Source: an uncultured Phycisphaerales bacterium (GTDB taxonomy: Bacteria; Planctomycetota; Phycisphaerae; Sedimentisphaerales; Anaerobacaceae). Taken from it: a stretch of 64,000 nt of DNA. Under the pieces are notes generated by a model. The model searched no databases and was not told the DNA's origin. It saw nothing but the letters and a program-made list of their open reading frames with translations. The DNA is taken from NCBI GenBank assembly GCA_937927975.1, contig CALEZT010000267.1, positions 1 to 64,000 of the forward strand. Reading direction: 5' to 3'. Numbering within the stretch: the first letter of the stretch is position 1; each line of letters begins with the position of its first letter. Shown in pieces: positions 7,403-15,964 of this stretch. The translations under genes and the position numbers were made by a program.

Positions 7403-8785
7403 CTACTTGCGGATCAGCAGGGCGACGTAGCCGCCGTCGTGATCGAAGGGGCCGGTCGCGGGCAACAGGAGCGATTCGCCTGCCAACGTGAACTCGCCGT
7501 GCTCGGCCAGGAAGTCACGGACCCTGTCCTGGTTCTCCCGTTGCTGGATGCTGCACGTGCTGTAGCAGATCCGACCGCCCGGCTTGACCAGACCTGCGGC
7601 CTTCGCGAGCAGGCCCTTCTGGATTAAGGCGATGTCCTTCACCGCCTGGGCCGTAACGCGGAACCGCGCTTCGACCCGCCGGGCCAGGACGCCAGTGTTC
7701 GAGCAGGGGGCGTCGAGCAGGACCGCGTCGAAGGGCTCTGTTCTCTGTTCCAGTTGCGCGTGCGGGACGATCGTTACGCTCGCCAGACCCAAACGAGCAA
7801 TGTTCTCCTTCACCCGCTCCAGGCGGACCGGGTCGATGTCGGTCGCGGTGATGGTCGCGGCGTCCCGCGAGAGCTCAGCCATCTGCGTGGTCTTGGAGCC
7901 CGGCGCCGCGCACAGGTCGAGGATGGACCAGCCCGGCTGCGGATCGAGGAACCGCACCACCTGCGACGCCGAGAGATCCTGCACGCTGAAGAGGCCTTCG
8001 GAGAAGCCGGGCAGTTGCGTCACCGCATGCGGCCCGGTCACTCGGATCATGGCCGATCCTCGGGAGCTGTCGCCAGGAACGGGCTCGCCCTGCACGCCCG
8101 CCTGTTGAAACCTCGCCAGGAGATCTGCCGGCGTCGTACGAAGCGGATTGACGCGGATATAGAGGCTGGGCCTTCGGTTGCAGGCCATGCAGATGTCGAG
8201 GGTCCGCTCGGGACCGAACTCCTTCAACCATACCGCGACCAGCCAGGAAGGCAGCGAGAAGCGAAGGCTCAGATGCATCCCGGCGTCCGTCGCAGGATCG
8301 GGCAGGAAGTCCGCGTCGAACTCGCAGCCCGTCTGGGGCGTCTGGACGAGCGAGCGCCTGGGACTTGCCTGGGTGAGGTCCGCCTGGCGGTTGGCGACGT
8401 GCCGGACGATTTGTCGCAGGACCGCGTTGACAAATCCGCTCTGTTTCTTGCCGCCGGACTTGCCGACCGTGTTCACCGCTTCATCGACGATCGAATAGAC
8501 CGGCGTCGCGGGACTGAACGCGATCTCGTAGACCGCGATCCGCAGGATGGTCAGGAGCCTGGCGTCGATGCAGGCGGTGGGTCGGCCGGAGAACTTCGCG
8601 ATCACGGTGTCGATCGCGCTGCGATTGCGGATCGTGCCGTGGACGAGATCGGTCGCTCGCTGGCGTTCCTGGGTGAGGTCGAGCAGGCGGTCGAGCGCCT
8701 GCCCGGCGTATTCGCGGGCCGGATCGAAGCCGTTGAGGACGTGGGCCGCGATCGCCCTAGCGGATTGGAGACCCTGAGCGGCCAT
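7403..8785 (-). CDS. rsmB: 16S rRNA m5C967 methyltransferase RsmB
   Basis: A 460-residue enzyme that methylates cytosine 967 of 16S rRNA using S-adenosylmethionine. The N-terminal ~140 residues form the NusB-like RNA-binding domain typical of RsmB. The C-terminal methyltransferase domain shows the SAM site LDLCAAPGSKTTQM, the motif DAPCSNTGVL and the catalytic CYSTCSI, giving the two cysteines used by RNA m5C methyltransferases. Length is normal (about 430-460). It begins 7 bases after the fmt stop codon, in the common def-fmt-rsmB order. An insert-like segment between the two domains (about 160-180) is poorly conserved. Confidence 0.93.
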   Translation of the reverse strand: MAAQGLQSARAIAAHVLNGFDPAREYAGQALDRLLDLTQERQRATDLVHGTIRNRSAIDTVIAKFSGRPTACIDARLLTILRIAVYEIAFSPATPVYSIVDEAVNTVGKSGGKKQSGFVNAVLRQIVRHVANRQADLTQASPRRSLVQTPQTGCEFDADFLPDPATDAGMHLSLRFSLPSWLVAVWLKEFGPERTLDICMACNRRPSLYIRVNPLRTTPADLLARFQQAGVQGEPVPGDSSRGSAMIRVTGPHAVTQLPGFSEGLFSVQDLSASQVVRFLDPQPGWSILDLCAAPGSKTTQMAELSRDAATITATDIDPVRLERVKENIARLGLASVTIVPHAQLEQRTEPFDAVLLDAPCSNTGVLARRVEARFRVTAQAVKDIALIQKGLLAKAAGLVKPGGRICYSTCSIQQRENQDRVRDFLAEHGEFTLAGESLLLPATGPFDHDGGYVALLIRK

Positions 8786-8792
8786 GCTGCTT

Positions 8793-9746
8793 CTATTCCT
8801 CGACCTTCGTCAATCGGTCGCCCGGGCGGACGTGCCAGCCGTTGATGAAGGCTTTGAATTCCATCAGGCCTTTTCCCGCGGGCTTGATCTTGCGAATCGA
8901 CAGTCTGCCCTGGGCGCAGAGGATGTTGAGGTCTTCGTCGAACGTGCCGGGGGCCGCCTGGGGGGGCGCGTCGCCCCAGATCACCTCGGCCAAGGCCAGG
9001 ATGACCCGAGTCGTCTTGCCGGTCTCGGAGGAGACGAAATTGGCCGCGGCGCCGGGCCAGGGCCACAGGCCGCGGATCTTGTCGGCCAGGATGTACGCGG
9101 GCTCCCCGAAATCGAGGAACCCGTCGGACTTCTTGAGCTTGGGGGCCTTGGTCGCCTCGAATTCGTTCTGGCGGGTGAAGACCACCGTGTCAGACTCGAT
9201 CTTGTCGAGCGTCTCGATCAGCAGAGGGGCCGCCAGTTGCGCCAGGCGGTCGTGCAGCTCGCCTGCGGTTTCGAAAACGTCGATGGTCGTCCTGGCCTGG
9301 GCGAGGATGTCGCCGGCGTCCATGCGGTCCGCCAGCGTGATGATGCTGACTCCGGTTTCGGTTTCGCCGCGGAGGATGGCCCAGTTGATCGGGCCGGCCC
9401 CGCGGTACTTGGGCAGCAGCGAGGAGTGCACGTTGATCGCGAGTCTGGTCGGCAGCTCGACCAGTTCGCGTCCGATCTTCTGGCCGCAGGCGATGACCAG
9501 GAGCACGTCCGGATGGGCTTCCGCGATCCGTCGAACGATCTGGGGATCGTTGACGTTCTCGCTCTCGATCAGCGGAACCGCGTTGTTCTCCGCCCAGTGC
9601 GCTACCGGCGTGGGGCACACCTTACGGCCTCGTCCCGCGGGACTGGCCTGCCCCGTCACCACCAGCGCAAGACCATGTCGAGACGACCGAACGGCGTCCA
9701 GGCAAGGCAACCCAAATTCTCCGCTGCCGAGGTAGACGATGTTCAT
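8793..9746 (-). CDS. fmt: methionyl-tRNA formyltransferase
   Basis: A 317-residue enzyme that formylates initiator Met-tRNA using 10-formyltetrahydrofolate. Features: the N-terminal strand MNIVYLGSGEFGLPCL; the SLLPKYRGAGPINWAI block with the family's SLLP and GxGPI motifs; and TGVSIITLADRMDAGDIL. The C-terminal OB-like domain follows. Length fits Fmt (about 310). The ATG at 9746 is used; a TTG directly before it is in frame but gives no advantage. It lies 13 bases after def and 7 before rsmB. Confidence 0.95.
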   Translation of the reverse strand: MNIVYLGSGEFGLPCLDAVRSSRHGLALVVTGQASPAGRGRKVCPTPVAHWAENNAVPLIESENVNDPQIVRRIAEAHPDVLLVIACGQKIGRELVELPTRLAINVHSSLLPKYRGAGPINWAILRGETETGVSIITLADRMDAGDILAQARTTIDVFETAGELHDRLAQLAAPLLIETLDKIESDTVVFTRQNEFEATKAPKLKKSDGFLDFGEPAYILADKIRGLWPWPGAAANFVSSETGKTTRVILALAEVIWGDAPPQAAPGTFDEDLNILCAQGRLSIRKIKPAGKGLMEFKAFINGWHVRPGDRLTKVEE

Positions 9747-9759
9747 CAACGATCACACT

Positions 9760-10278
9760 TCATTTCTCTTCCTGTGCGTCGAGCAGCTTCTTGAGCTGCC
9801 GACGGTGGGCGATTCGCGCCGTCGCGCTCATCCGGTTGACGATCACGGTGCCCTCGATATGGTCGTATTCGTGCTGCAGGGCGCGGGCGTGCAGGCCCTC
9901 GGCCTCCTCGGTGAACTGCTTGCCGTCGAGGTCGGTGGCGGTCACGGTCGCCTTCTTGTACCGGCGGATCTTGGCCCACACGCCCGGCACGGACAGGCAG
10001 CCTTCCTCCGCCTCTTCGAGATCGCCCAGCCCGGTCACCGTCGGGTTGATGTATACGCGGACGTTGTCACGCGTGCCGCTAAGCGAGACGATAAACAGGC
10101 GCAGGCCCACTCCCGCCTGGGGCGCGGCGAACCCGACCCCCTTGAACTCGATCATCAGGTCGGTCATCTTTTCGACCAGCCTGCGGATCGAGTCGTCGAT
10201 CTTCTCCACCGGCGCGGACTTGCCCCGCAACACCGGAGCCGGAAACCGCGTCATCCCGCACTTGTCGATGTCGATCAT
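9760..10278 (-). CDS. def: peptide deformylase
   Basis: A 172-residue metalloenzyme that removes the N-terminal formyl group from nascent proteins. All three family motifs are present: GVGFAAPQ (motif 1, GxGxAAxQ), EGCLSVPG (motif 2, with the metal-ligand Cys) and QHEYDHIEG (motif 3, HExxH). The start is taken at the ATG at 10278, with AGGGTG six bases upstream; an in-frame GTG at 10287 is possible. It works with the adjacent fmt product in the formylation cycle. The gene lies between lptB (39 bases upstream) and fmt. Confidence 0.95.
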   Translation of the reverse strand: MIDIDKCGMTRFPAPVLRGKSAPVEKIDDSIRRLVEKMTDLMIEFKGVGFAAPQAGVGLRLFIVSLSGTRDNVRVYINPTVTGLGDLEEAEEGCLSVPGVWAKIRRYKKATVTATDLDGKQFTEEAEGLHARALQHEYDHIEGTVIVNRMSATARIAHRRQLKKLLDAQEEK

Positions 10279-10317
10279 CTCACACACCCTGTTCTACGCT
10301 GCCAAAATGGTGCTGGA

Positions 10318-11076
10318 TCATGATTGCGCCGGCTCGTCGAATTCGTGGCCGGCGAAGGTGTTGCCGAGGTAGCTTTTTCGGACGAGTTCGTCTTTGACGA
10401 TCTCGGCCGGCGGCCCGGCGGCGATCACCTTGCCGTGGTCGATGATGTAGGCCTTGTCCGCAACCTCCAGGGTCCGCTCGACGTTGTGGTCGGTGATCAG
10501 GATGCTCACGCCGGAGGCGACCAGCCGTCGAATCTCCTGCTGGAGGTCCTCGACCGCGATCGGGTCGACGCCGCTGAAGGGCTCATCGAGCAGGATCAGC
10601 GACGGATCGGTCACCATGGCCCGGGCGATTTCGAGCTTGCGACGTTCGCCGCCGGAGAGGAATCGGCCGTGGCTTTTGGCCACTTCCTTGAGGCCGAACC
10701 GCTCGATCAGGGCCTCGGCCTTCATCTTGCGTTCCTTGCGCGTCAGCGACATGGTCTCCAGGATCGCCAGGAGGTTGTCGCGGACGCTCATCCGCTGGAA
10801 GATGCTGGGCTCCTGCGACAGGTAGCCGATGCCCAGGCGAGCCCGCTTGAACATGGGCAGTTTGGTGATTTCGCGGTCCTCGAAGACCACCTTGCCCTTG
10901 TCCGGCGTGACCATGCCCATGATCATGCGGAAGGTGGTGGTCTTGCCGGCTCCGTTTCGGCCCAGCAGGCCCACGATGCTGCGCTGCTCGATCGTGACCG
11001 AGACCTCGTTGACGACGACCCGGCCGGAATATCGTTTGATCAAGTTATGTGTTTCAAGAAGGGTAATGCCTACCAA
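10318..11076 (-). CDS. lptB: LptB-like ABC transporter ATP-binding protein
   Basis: A 252-residue ATPase subunit: Walker A GRNGAGKTTT, Q-loop YLSQEPSIFQ, signature LSGGERRK, Walker B LILLDEPFSGVDP, and H-loop ITDHNV. The sequence QEPSIFQRMSVRDN and GVDPIAVEDLQ are typical of LptB, which powers lipopolysaccharide extraction from the inner membrane with LptF/G. LptF/G, LptA and LptC are not in this window. I place the start at the TTG at 11076 (GAGGTG four bases upstream), giving a length close to the usual 241. An in-frame ATG at 11115 overlaps the promoter -10 box and has no ribosome binding site. It heads the lptB-def-fmt-rsmB operon. Confidence 0.88.
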   Translation of the reverse strand: MVGITLLETHNLIKRYSGRVVVNEVSVTIEQRSIVGLLGRNGAGKTTTFRMIMGMVTPDKGKVVFEDREITKLPMFKRARLGIGYLSQEPSIFQRMSVRDNLLAILETMSLTRKERKMKAEALIERFGLKEVAKSHGRFLSGGERRKLEIARAMVTDPSLILLDEPFSGVDPIAVEDLQQEIRRLVASGVSILITDHNVERTLEVADKAYIIDHGKVIAAGPPAEIVKDELVRKSYLGNTFAGHEFDEPAQS

Positions 11077-11113
11077 GGCGCACCTCGTCCAAGCAATAAT
11101 CGTGCAAAGCCGC

Positions 11114-11143
11114 ATTATATACCAGGTCCGGCGGGCCGGGCAA
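11114..11143 (-). promoter_or_regulatory. sigma70-like promoter of the lptB-def-fmt-rsmB operon
   Basis: Minus-strand TTGCCC (11138-11143), 18-bp spacer, perfect TATAAT (11114-11119). This supports the TTG start of lptB at 11076, since transcription would begin near 11107. Confidence 0.65.
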
Positions 11144-11208
11144 CCCGCATTTGCCGGCCTGTGGCTGCGGGATGTGCGATTGGATCTCACGGGGGCAGCC
11201 GCCCTTTG

Positions 11209-11303
11209 TCATGCTGAACGAAGTGAAGCATCCGGCTTGGACGCCATAACGTGCGCTCGTTTGCTTCGGGGGCCGGATCCTTCGCTACCGCTCAGGATGA
11301 CAA
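11209..11303. repeat. dispersed inverted-repeat element
   Basis: The ends TGTCATGCTGAACGAAGTGA (left) and TCGCTACCGCTCAGGATGACA without its first base (right) are imperfect inverted repeats enclosing a GC-rich middle. The TGTCAT...ATGACA form is a common type of intergenic repeat in bacterial genomes. It lies between lptB and the divergently transcribed phosphoesterase. Confidence 0.7.
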
Positions 11304-11444
11304 GAGGGGAGCCTGTCCTCCCGAAGATCGCGTTTGCCCCTGCCACGGCCGAAGATTGCTCTGGCAATCCGGGCGGTTTTGTGCTATCAACTGGTGTTTT
11401 GTCGCGGTTATGCGAATTCGTACCTGTTTTGCGTGCACGAGCTT

Positions 11445-12221
11445 ATGTTTGCGATCTTGAGCGATATACATTCGAACATCGAGGCCCTCAGCACGGTCTT
11501 CGCCGACATCGAGAAGCGCGGCATCCAGAAGATCTACTGCTTGGGCGACGTGGTCGGCTACGGTCCGAACCCCATCGAGTGCCTGGACCTGATCATCGAA
11601 CGGTCCGAGTGGTGCGTGCTGGGAAACCATGACTACGCCGTGTTTTACGAGCCGACCAATTTCAACTACGGGGCCGAGCAGGCGAGCTTCTGGACCCGTG
11701 AGGTGCTCGAAATGCAGGAGCCCGGACCCAAGAGCGACCGGCGCTGGCGGTTCCTGGGCGAGCTGTCCATGCGTCATGTCATCAAGGTCCAGTTGGGCCC
11801 GACGCCGACGACGATCGAGTTCGTACACGCCTCGCCGCGACGCCCGATCAACGAGTACATCTTCCCGGACGACGTCTACACCAACCCGGCAAAGGTCCGC
11901 ACCCTGTTCGAGAGGATTGAGCATGTGTGTTTTATCGGACACACCCATATGCCGGGTGTGTTCCTGGACGAGCCGGACTTCTATCTGCCCGATGAACTGG
12001 GCGGGGTCTACCCCATCATCGAGGACGAGAAGGCAATCATCAACATCGGCTCGGTCGGCCAGCCGCGCGACAAGGACAACCGTGCCAGCTACGTGTTCGT
12101 CGAAGAGAACAAAGTGCACTTCGTCCGTCTCGAGTACGACTACGAGACGACGATGAAGAAGATCCTCGCGATCGACCGTCTGGACAATTTCCACGCCGAG
12201 CGGCTCAAGGACGGACGATAG
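11445..12221 (+). CDS. calcineurin-like metallophosphoesterase
   Basis: A 258-residue protein of the metallophosphoesterase superfamily. The metal-binding motifs appear in order: DIHSN near the N terminus (D-x-H), GDVVGYGPNP (GD), GNHDYA (GNHD), a lone His in VHASPRR, and GHTHMPGVF (GHxH) near residue 165. Such proteins usually hydrolyse phosphodiesters or nucleotides; no substrate can be named here. The ATG at 11445 starts the conserved MFAILSDIHSN strand; upstream in-frame starts would add unconserved residues. It begins a plus-strand run with yidC (46 bases later) and mnmE. Confidence 0.88.
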   Translation: MFAILSDIHSNIEALSTVFADIEKRGIQKIYCLGDVVGYGPNPIECLDLIIERSEWCVLGNHDYAVFYEPTNFNYGAEQASFWTREVLEMQEPGPKSDRRWRFLGELSMRHVIKVQLGPTPTTIEFVHASPRRPINEYIFPDDVYTNPAKVRTLFERIEHVCFIGHTHMPGVFLDEPDFYLPDELGGVYPIIEDEKAIINIGSVGQPRDKDNRASYVFVEENKVHFVRLEYDYETTMKKILAIDRLDNFHAERLKDGR

Positions 12222-12266
12222 ACGGAAGTCTGATTTTTGATCCTTGGTTTTTTGACTTGTGAGTCT

Positions 12267-14261
12267 ATGAACGTGAAAACGATTTTGATTGTGGTTCTGG
12301 TCGGGTTCTGTCTGCTCTGCGGCGGACTGATCGTCCAGTCGGGATTTCCGCGGCTCATTCTCCTCCAGCAGACGAGCGATGTGGCGACGCCGTCGGCAGA
12401 TGCCAACGCTCCCGCCGCGGCTCAACCGGCGCAAACCCAGCCTGCGCAGCCGCAGCTCCAGGCGGGCCCTGCGGAATCCTTCGGCGCCGTCGGCGGGGAC
12501 AGGGCCGACGTGACCATCGGTTCGACCGACAAGGCCAGCGCGTTCAAGTACCAGTTGGTGCTCGACTCCCGAGGGGCGGCCATTCAGACCGCGACCTTCC
12601 GCGAGTTCGACGACCGCGACCGCAAGGAGCCGAAACCTCTCGAGTTCCTTTCGCCCGTCGAGGTCGGCAAGGACCTCTGGCTCTCCATGGCCAACCAGCG
12701 GTTGGAGCGGAGCTTTGCCGAGGGCGGCGCGTCCGCCCACAAGCTGGGCGCTCTGAGCTGGCGCGCCCTGCCGGTCGAGAAGCTTCAAGGCGGGGGCGAA
12801 GCCGCGTCGTTCGAGGCGATGGTCGTGGATGCGAGCGACCGGCCCGTGCTCAGACTGACCAAGACCTATCGCGTCCATCCGGACAACTACATGCTCGACG
12901 TCAGCCTCCAGATGGAGAACCTGGCGGACCGCAAGCAGCAGGTGAGCTACGAACTGACGGGTCCGCTGGGCCTGCCCATGGAAAGCGGCTATCGCATGGA
13001 CATGCGAAAGGTCGTCGCGGCCTTCAAGACTCCTGGCGGAGAGATCCAGGTCGCCGGGCTGGACATGAAAGCCCTGGCCAAGGCGGACACTGCGGAAAAG
13101 CGGGAACTGAAACCTCGCAATGCGGATTCCTCGTTCCTCTGGGTCGCCACGGTCAGCAAGTACTTCGCGGGCATTCTGGTCCCGACGACCGCCCAAGGCG
13201 AACCCGGCGTCAACTGGATCGCGGGCAAGCAGGCGGTCTACTATAACCCCGATCTGGACGCCAAGCACAGCACAGGCGACGAATCGCTGGGCTTCGTGGT
13301 CCGCAGCGTGCCGGTCGCCCTGGAGGCCAACGCCAGCCAGACGCACTCGTTCCAGCTCTACCTGGGCCCGAAGGACAAGGGCCGGTTCGACAAGGTCCCG
13401 CTGTATCGGGCCCTGGGCTTTGAGCATACGATCGACTTCATGAGCTGCTGCTGCCCGACGAGCATCATCAATCCGCTGGCCTTCGGCATCCTGGCGATCA
13501 TGAACTGGATGTATTACGTCATCCCGAATTACGGCATCGTCATCATCATCCTGGTCTTCATCATGCGACTGGTCCTGCACCCGGTCACAAAGAAGAGCCA
13601 GATCGCGATGCACAAGATGAGCAAGCTCGCCCCGCGGGCGGAAGAGATCAAGCAGAAGTACGGCAGCAACAAGGCCGAGATGAACAAGAAGCTCATGGAG
13701 CTCTACCGCGAGCAGGGCGCGTCGCCGATCATGGGATTCCTGCCCATGTTCGTGCAGATGCCGATCTGGATCGCCCTGTGGAGCGCGATCTACACCAGCA
13801 TCGACCTTCGCGGCGCGGCGTTCCTGCCTTTCTGGATCACCGACCTGTCCGTCCCGGATATGCTGATCACGTGGCCACCGGTCACGATCCCGTGGGTCGA
13901 GTGGCAGTTCGGGGCGCTGAACCTGCTTCCGATCCTGATGGGCGTGGCGTTCTACCTGCAACAGAAGCTCACGCCGATGCAGCAGCCCTCGGCCGCGACC
14001 AATCCGCAGCTTGCCCAGCAGCAGAAGATGATGAACATCATGATGCCCCTGATGTTCCCGCTGATGCTGTACACCGCGCCTTCCGGCGTGAACCTGTACA
14101 TCATGTCGAGTACGTTCGCAGGCGTGATCGAGCAGTATGTGATCAAGAAGCACATCCGCGAACGGGAAGAGATGGAGTCGCAGGGCCTGATCCCCACGAC
14201 GAGCAAGATGGGCGGCAAGGTCAAGAAGAAGAAGCCCAAGCCGTTCTACCGGTTCAAGTGA
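12267..14261 (+). CDS. yidC: membrane protein insertase YidC
   Basis: A 664-residue inner-membrane insertase that works with or beside SecYEG. An N-terminal membrane anchor (KTILIVVLVGFCLLCGGLI) is followed by an Ala/Gln/Pro-rich linker and a large periplasmic domain (about 70-380) as in Gram-negative YidC. The conserved C-terminal core has five membrane segments, beginning near FGILAIMNWMYYVIPNYG, with the expected KSQIAMHKMSKLAPR cytoplasmic loop and the GFLPMFVQMPIWIAL helix. The tail is Lys-rich (KVKKKKPKPFYRFK), as is common for ribosome contact. Length is longer than E. coli YidC (548). The ATG at 12267 was preferred to a TTG ten codons earlier. Confidence 0.95.
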   Translation: MNVKTILIVVLVGFCLLCGGLIVQSGFPRLILLQQTSDVATPSADANAPAAAQPAQTQPAQPQLQAGPAESFGAVGGDRADVTIGSTDKASAFKYQLVLDSRGAAIQTATFREFDDRDRKEPKPLEFLSPVEVGKDLWLSMANQRLERSFAEGGASAHKLGALSWRALPVEKLQGGGEAASFEAMVVDASDRPVLRLTKTYRVHPDNYMLDVSLQMENLADRKQQVSYELTGPLGLPMESGYRMDMRKVVAAFKTPGGEIQVAGLDMKALAKADTAEKRELKPRNADSSFLWVATVSKYFAGILVPTTAQGEPGVNWIAGKQAVYYNPDLDAKHSTGDESLGFVVRSVPVALEANASQTHSFQLYLGPKDKGRFDKVPLYRALGFEHTIDFMSCCCPTSIINPLAFGILAIMNWMYYVIPNYGIVIIILVFIMRLVLHPVTKKSQIAMHKMSKLAPRAEEIKQKYGSNKAEMNKKLMELYREQGASPIMGFLPMFVQMPIWIALWSAIYTSIDLRGAAFLPFWITDLSVPDMLITWPPVTIPWVEWQFGALNLLPILMGVAFYLQQKLTPMQQPSAATNPQLAQQQKMMNIMMPLMFPLMLYTAPSGVNLYIMSSTFAGVIEQYVIKKHIREREEMESQGLIPTTSKMGGKVKKKKPKPFYRFK

Positions 14262-14354
14262 TGTGCGATGGTTGATTGTTGATTTCGGATTTCAGACGAG
14301 GGCGCGACGCTCGAACCGACTTCGAACGTGGCGCCCTCGCGGCATCTGCGGGTT

Positions 14355-15851
14355 ATGTACGACCTGAGCGACACCATCGTGGCCGTCAGTTCCGCGGCCG
14401 GGGGCGTGCGGTCCATCGTCCGCGTCAGCGGCCCCGACGCGCTGTCGATCTGCAAAAGGATCTTCGACCCGGCCTCTGAAATCTCAAATCTCAAATCTCA
14501 AATCTCAAATCGCACCCTCCTCTCCGGCGCCGTTCGAATCAGCGACGCCCTGTCGGTAGACGCCCAGCTCTACCCGTTTCTCGCGCCCCGCTCTTACACC
14601 GGTCAGGACCTGATCGAGCTGCACGTACACGCGAGCGACTGCCTGGTCGAGGCCCTTCTGGCGAAGCTATTGGCGGCGGGCTGCCGATCCGCAGGACCGG
14701 GCGAGTTCACCGCCCGCGCCTACCTCAACGGCAAGCTCGACCTGGCCCAGGCCGAGGCGGTCAACGAAGTCGTCCACAGCTCCAACCTCCTGCAACTGGA
14801 GGCGGCCGAGCGGCTCCTGGGCGGACGACTCACGGATAAGACAGGCGAGATTCGCTCCGCGCTGCTGGACCTGCTGAGCCTGATCGAAGCGGGCCTGGAC
14901 TTCAGCGGCGAGGACCTCGAGTTCATCAGCGACGAGCAGGCGACCGAGAGACTGGCGGAGATTCACAAAGATCTCGAAGGCCTCCTGGCCGGCAGCATCC
15001 GCTGCGAGACGCTGGTGGACCTGCCCTCGGTCGGGATCGCCGGCGCGCCCAACGCAGGCAAGAGCAGCCTCTTGAACGCCCTGTTGGGCTGGGAGCGGAG
15101 CATCGTCTCGCCCCAGGCCGGAACGACGCGCGACGTGCTGACTACAGTTCTGAGTTTGAAGTGTGAAGTGTCAAGTGATGGAGAGCGATCGTCGAACCAT
15201 CCGACTTCAAACTTGAAACTTGAAGCTTCAAACTCCTTCCAATGCGTTCTCTTCGATTGCGCCGGACTGATCCCTACGCCGGACAACATCCTGGACGAAC
15301 TGGCCCAGCGGGCTGCGATCGAAGCTTTGCAGCGATGCTCGCTGGTTGTCTTCTGCGTCGATTCCGCCAAGGCGGATTGGAGCGAAGACCTCGCGATTCG
15401 CACGCTGATCCGTCCGAAGCGAGTGATCCACGTCGCGACGAAATCCGACCTGTCGAGCGGGCCCGAGGACCTGTCCGCGACCTTCGGAGCGGAGTTTCTT
15501 TCCGTCTCCGCAAGGACTCGCGCAGGTCTCGACGTACTCCTCCGGGCGATCGAGCGCGAGGTTCGTCACAGGGGCGACGAACGCGTCGCCCTCACAGGCC
15601 GGACCGCGCCTCATGGCGTCACGACAAATGAAGGGGCCGGGTTCCTGGCGTTGACCGCGCGTCACCGACAGGCGGTCACGGAGGCCGTCGAGAACGTGCG
15701 ACAGGCGATGACGGAAGTGCGGCAGGGCCGCGAGGAAGTGGCGGTGATGATGATCCGAACCGCCTGCGAGGCGATCTCTGGCATCGAGCGCGAACATCTC
15801 GACGAGCAGATCCTCGACCGGATCTTCTCACGGTTCTGTGTAGGAAAGTGA
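14355..15851 (+). CDS. mnmE: tRNA modification GTPase MnmE
   Basis: A 498-residue GTPase that with MnmG modifies the wobble uridine of certain tRNAs. The N-terminal folate-binding domain starts [31 protein letters not shown] is recognisable in pieces; the G domain has [12 protein letters not shown] (G1), GTTRD (G2), DCAG (G3, usually DTAG) and TKSD (G4). The C terminus FSRFCVGK keeps the essential Cys of the C-[IVL]-G-K motif. Two segments look inserted: [11 protein letters not shown] in the N domain, encoded by a heptamer tract, and about 28 residues between G2 and G3, encoded by an inverted repeat. The frame is intact across both, so the gene is probably functional. Confidence 0.94.
   Translation: MYDLSDTIVAVSSAAGGVRSIVRVSGPDALSICKRIFDPASEISNLKSQISNRTLLSGAVRISDALSVDAQLYPFLAPRSYTGQDLIELHVHASDCLVEALLAKLLAAGCRSAGPGEFTARAYLNGKLDLAQAEAVNEVVHSSNLLQLEAAERLLGGRLTDKTGEIRSALLDLLSLIEAGLDFSGEDLEFISDEQATERLAEIHKDLEGLLAGSIRCETLVDLPSVGIAGAPNAGKSSLLNALLGWERSIVSPQAGTTRDVLTTVLSLKCEVSSDGERSSNHPTSNLKLEASNSFQCVLFDCAGLIPTPDNILDELAQRAAIEALQRCSLVVFCVDSAKADWSEDLAIRTLIRPKRVIHVATKSDLSSGPEDLSATFGAEFLSVSARTRAGLDVLLRAIEREVRHRGDERVALTGRTAPHGVTTNEGAGFLALTARHRQAVTEAVENVRQAMTEVRQGREEVAVMMIRTACEAISGIEREHLDEQILDRIFSRFCVGK
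14475..14509 (+). repeat. in-frame heptamer tract inside mnmE
   Basis: Five 7-bp units: TCTGAAA then four TCTCAAA. They encode [11 protein letters not shown] within the N-terminal domain of MnmE. Because the unit is 7 bp, loss or gain of one unit would shift the reading frame. Confidence 0.92.
15154..15233 (+). repeat. in-frame inverted-repeat insertion in the MnmE G domain
   Basis: The left arm starts GTTTGAAGTGTGAAGT (15154-) and the right arm (15204-15233) contains ACTTCAAACTTGAAAC and ends CTTCAAAC, so the arms are imperfect inverted repeats. Between MnmE motifs G2 (GTTRD) and G3 (DCAG), the segment encodes about 28 low-complexity residues absent from E. coli MnmE. Confidence 0.75.
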
Positions 15852-15852
15852 A

Positions 15853-15964
15853 AGACACGGATTCACACGGATGGACACGGATTGAAGCAGATGAAGATGA
15901 ATGCCGGCACAAGCCCAAGTCCCCTCCTCCCTCAATCCGTGTCCATCCGTGTGAATCCGTGTCT
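15853..15964. repeat. perfect 33-bp inverted repeat overlapping the heparinase gene start
   Basis: The arms 15853-15885 and 15932-15964 are exact reverse complements over 33 bp, separated by 46 bases. Each arm is built from the phrase ACACGGAT repeated three times. The left arm starts right after the mnmE stop codon; the right arm encodes part of the signal peptide of the next gene. Confidence 0.95.

Noticed and set aside
11292-14153. 953-residue minus-strand frame across the phosphoesterase and yidC
   Set aside because: It runs antisense to two well-supported genes and its composition (His, Asp, Arg, Leu-rich) is that of a GC-rich shadow.
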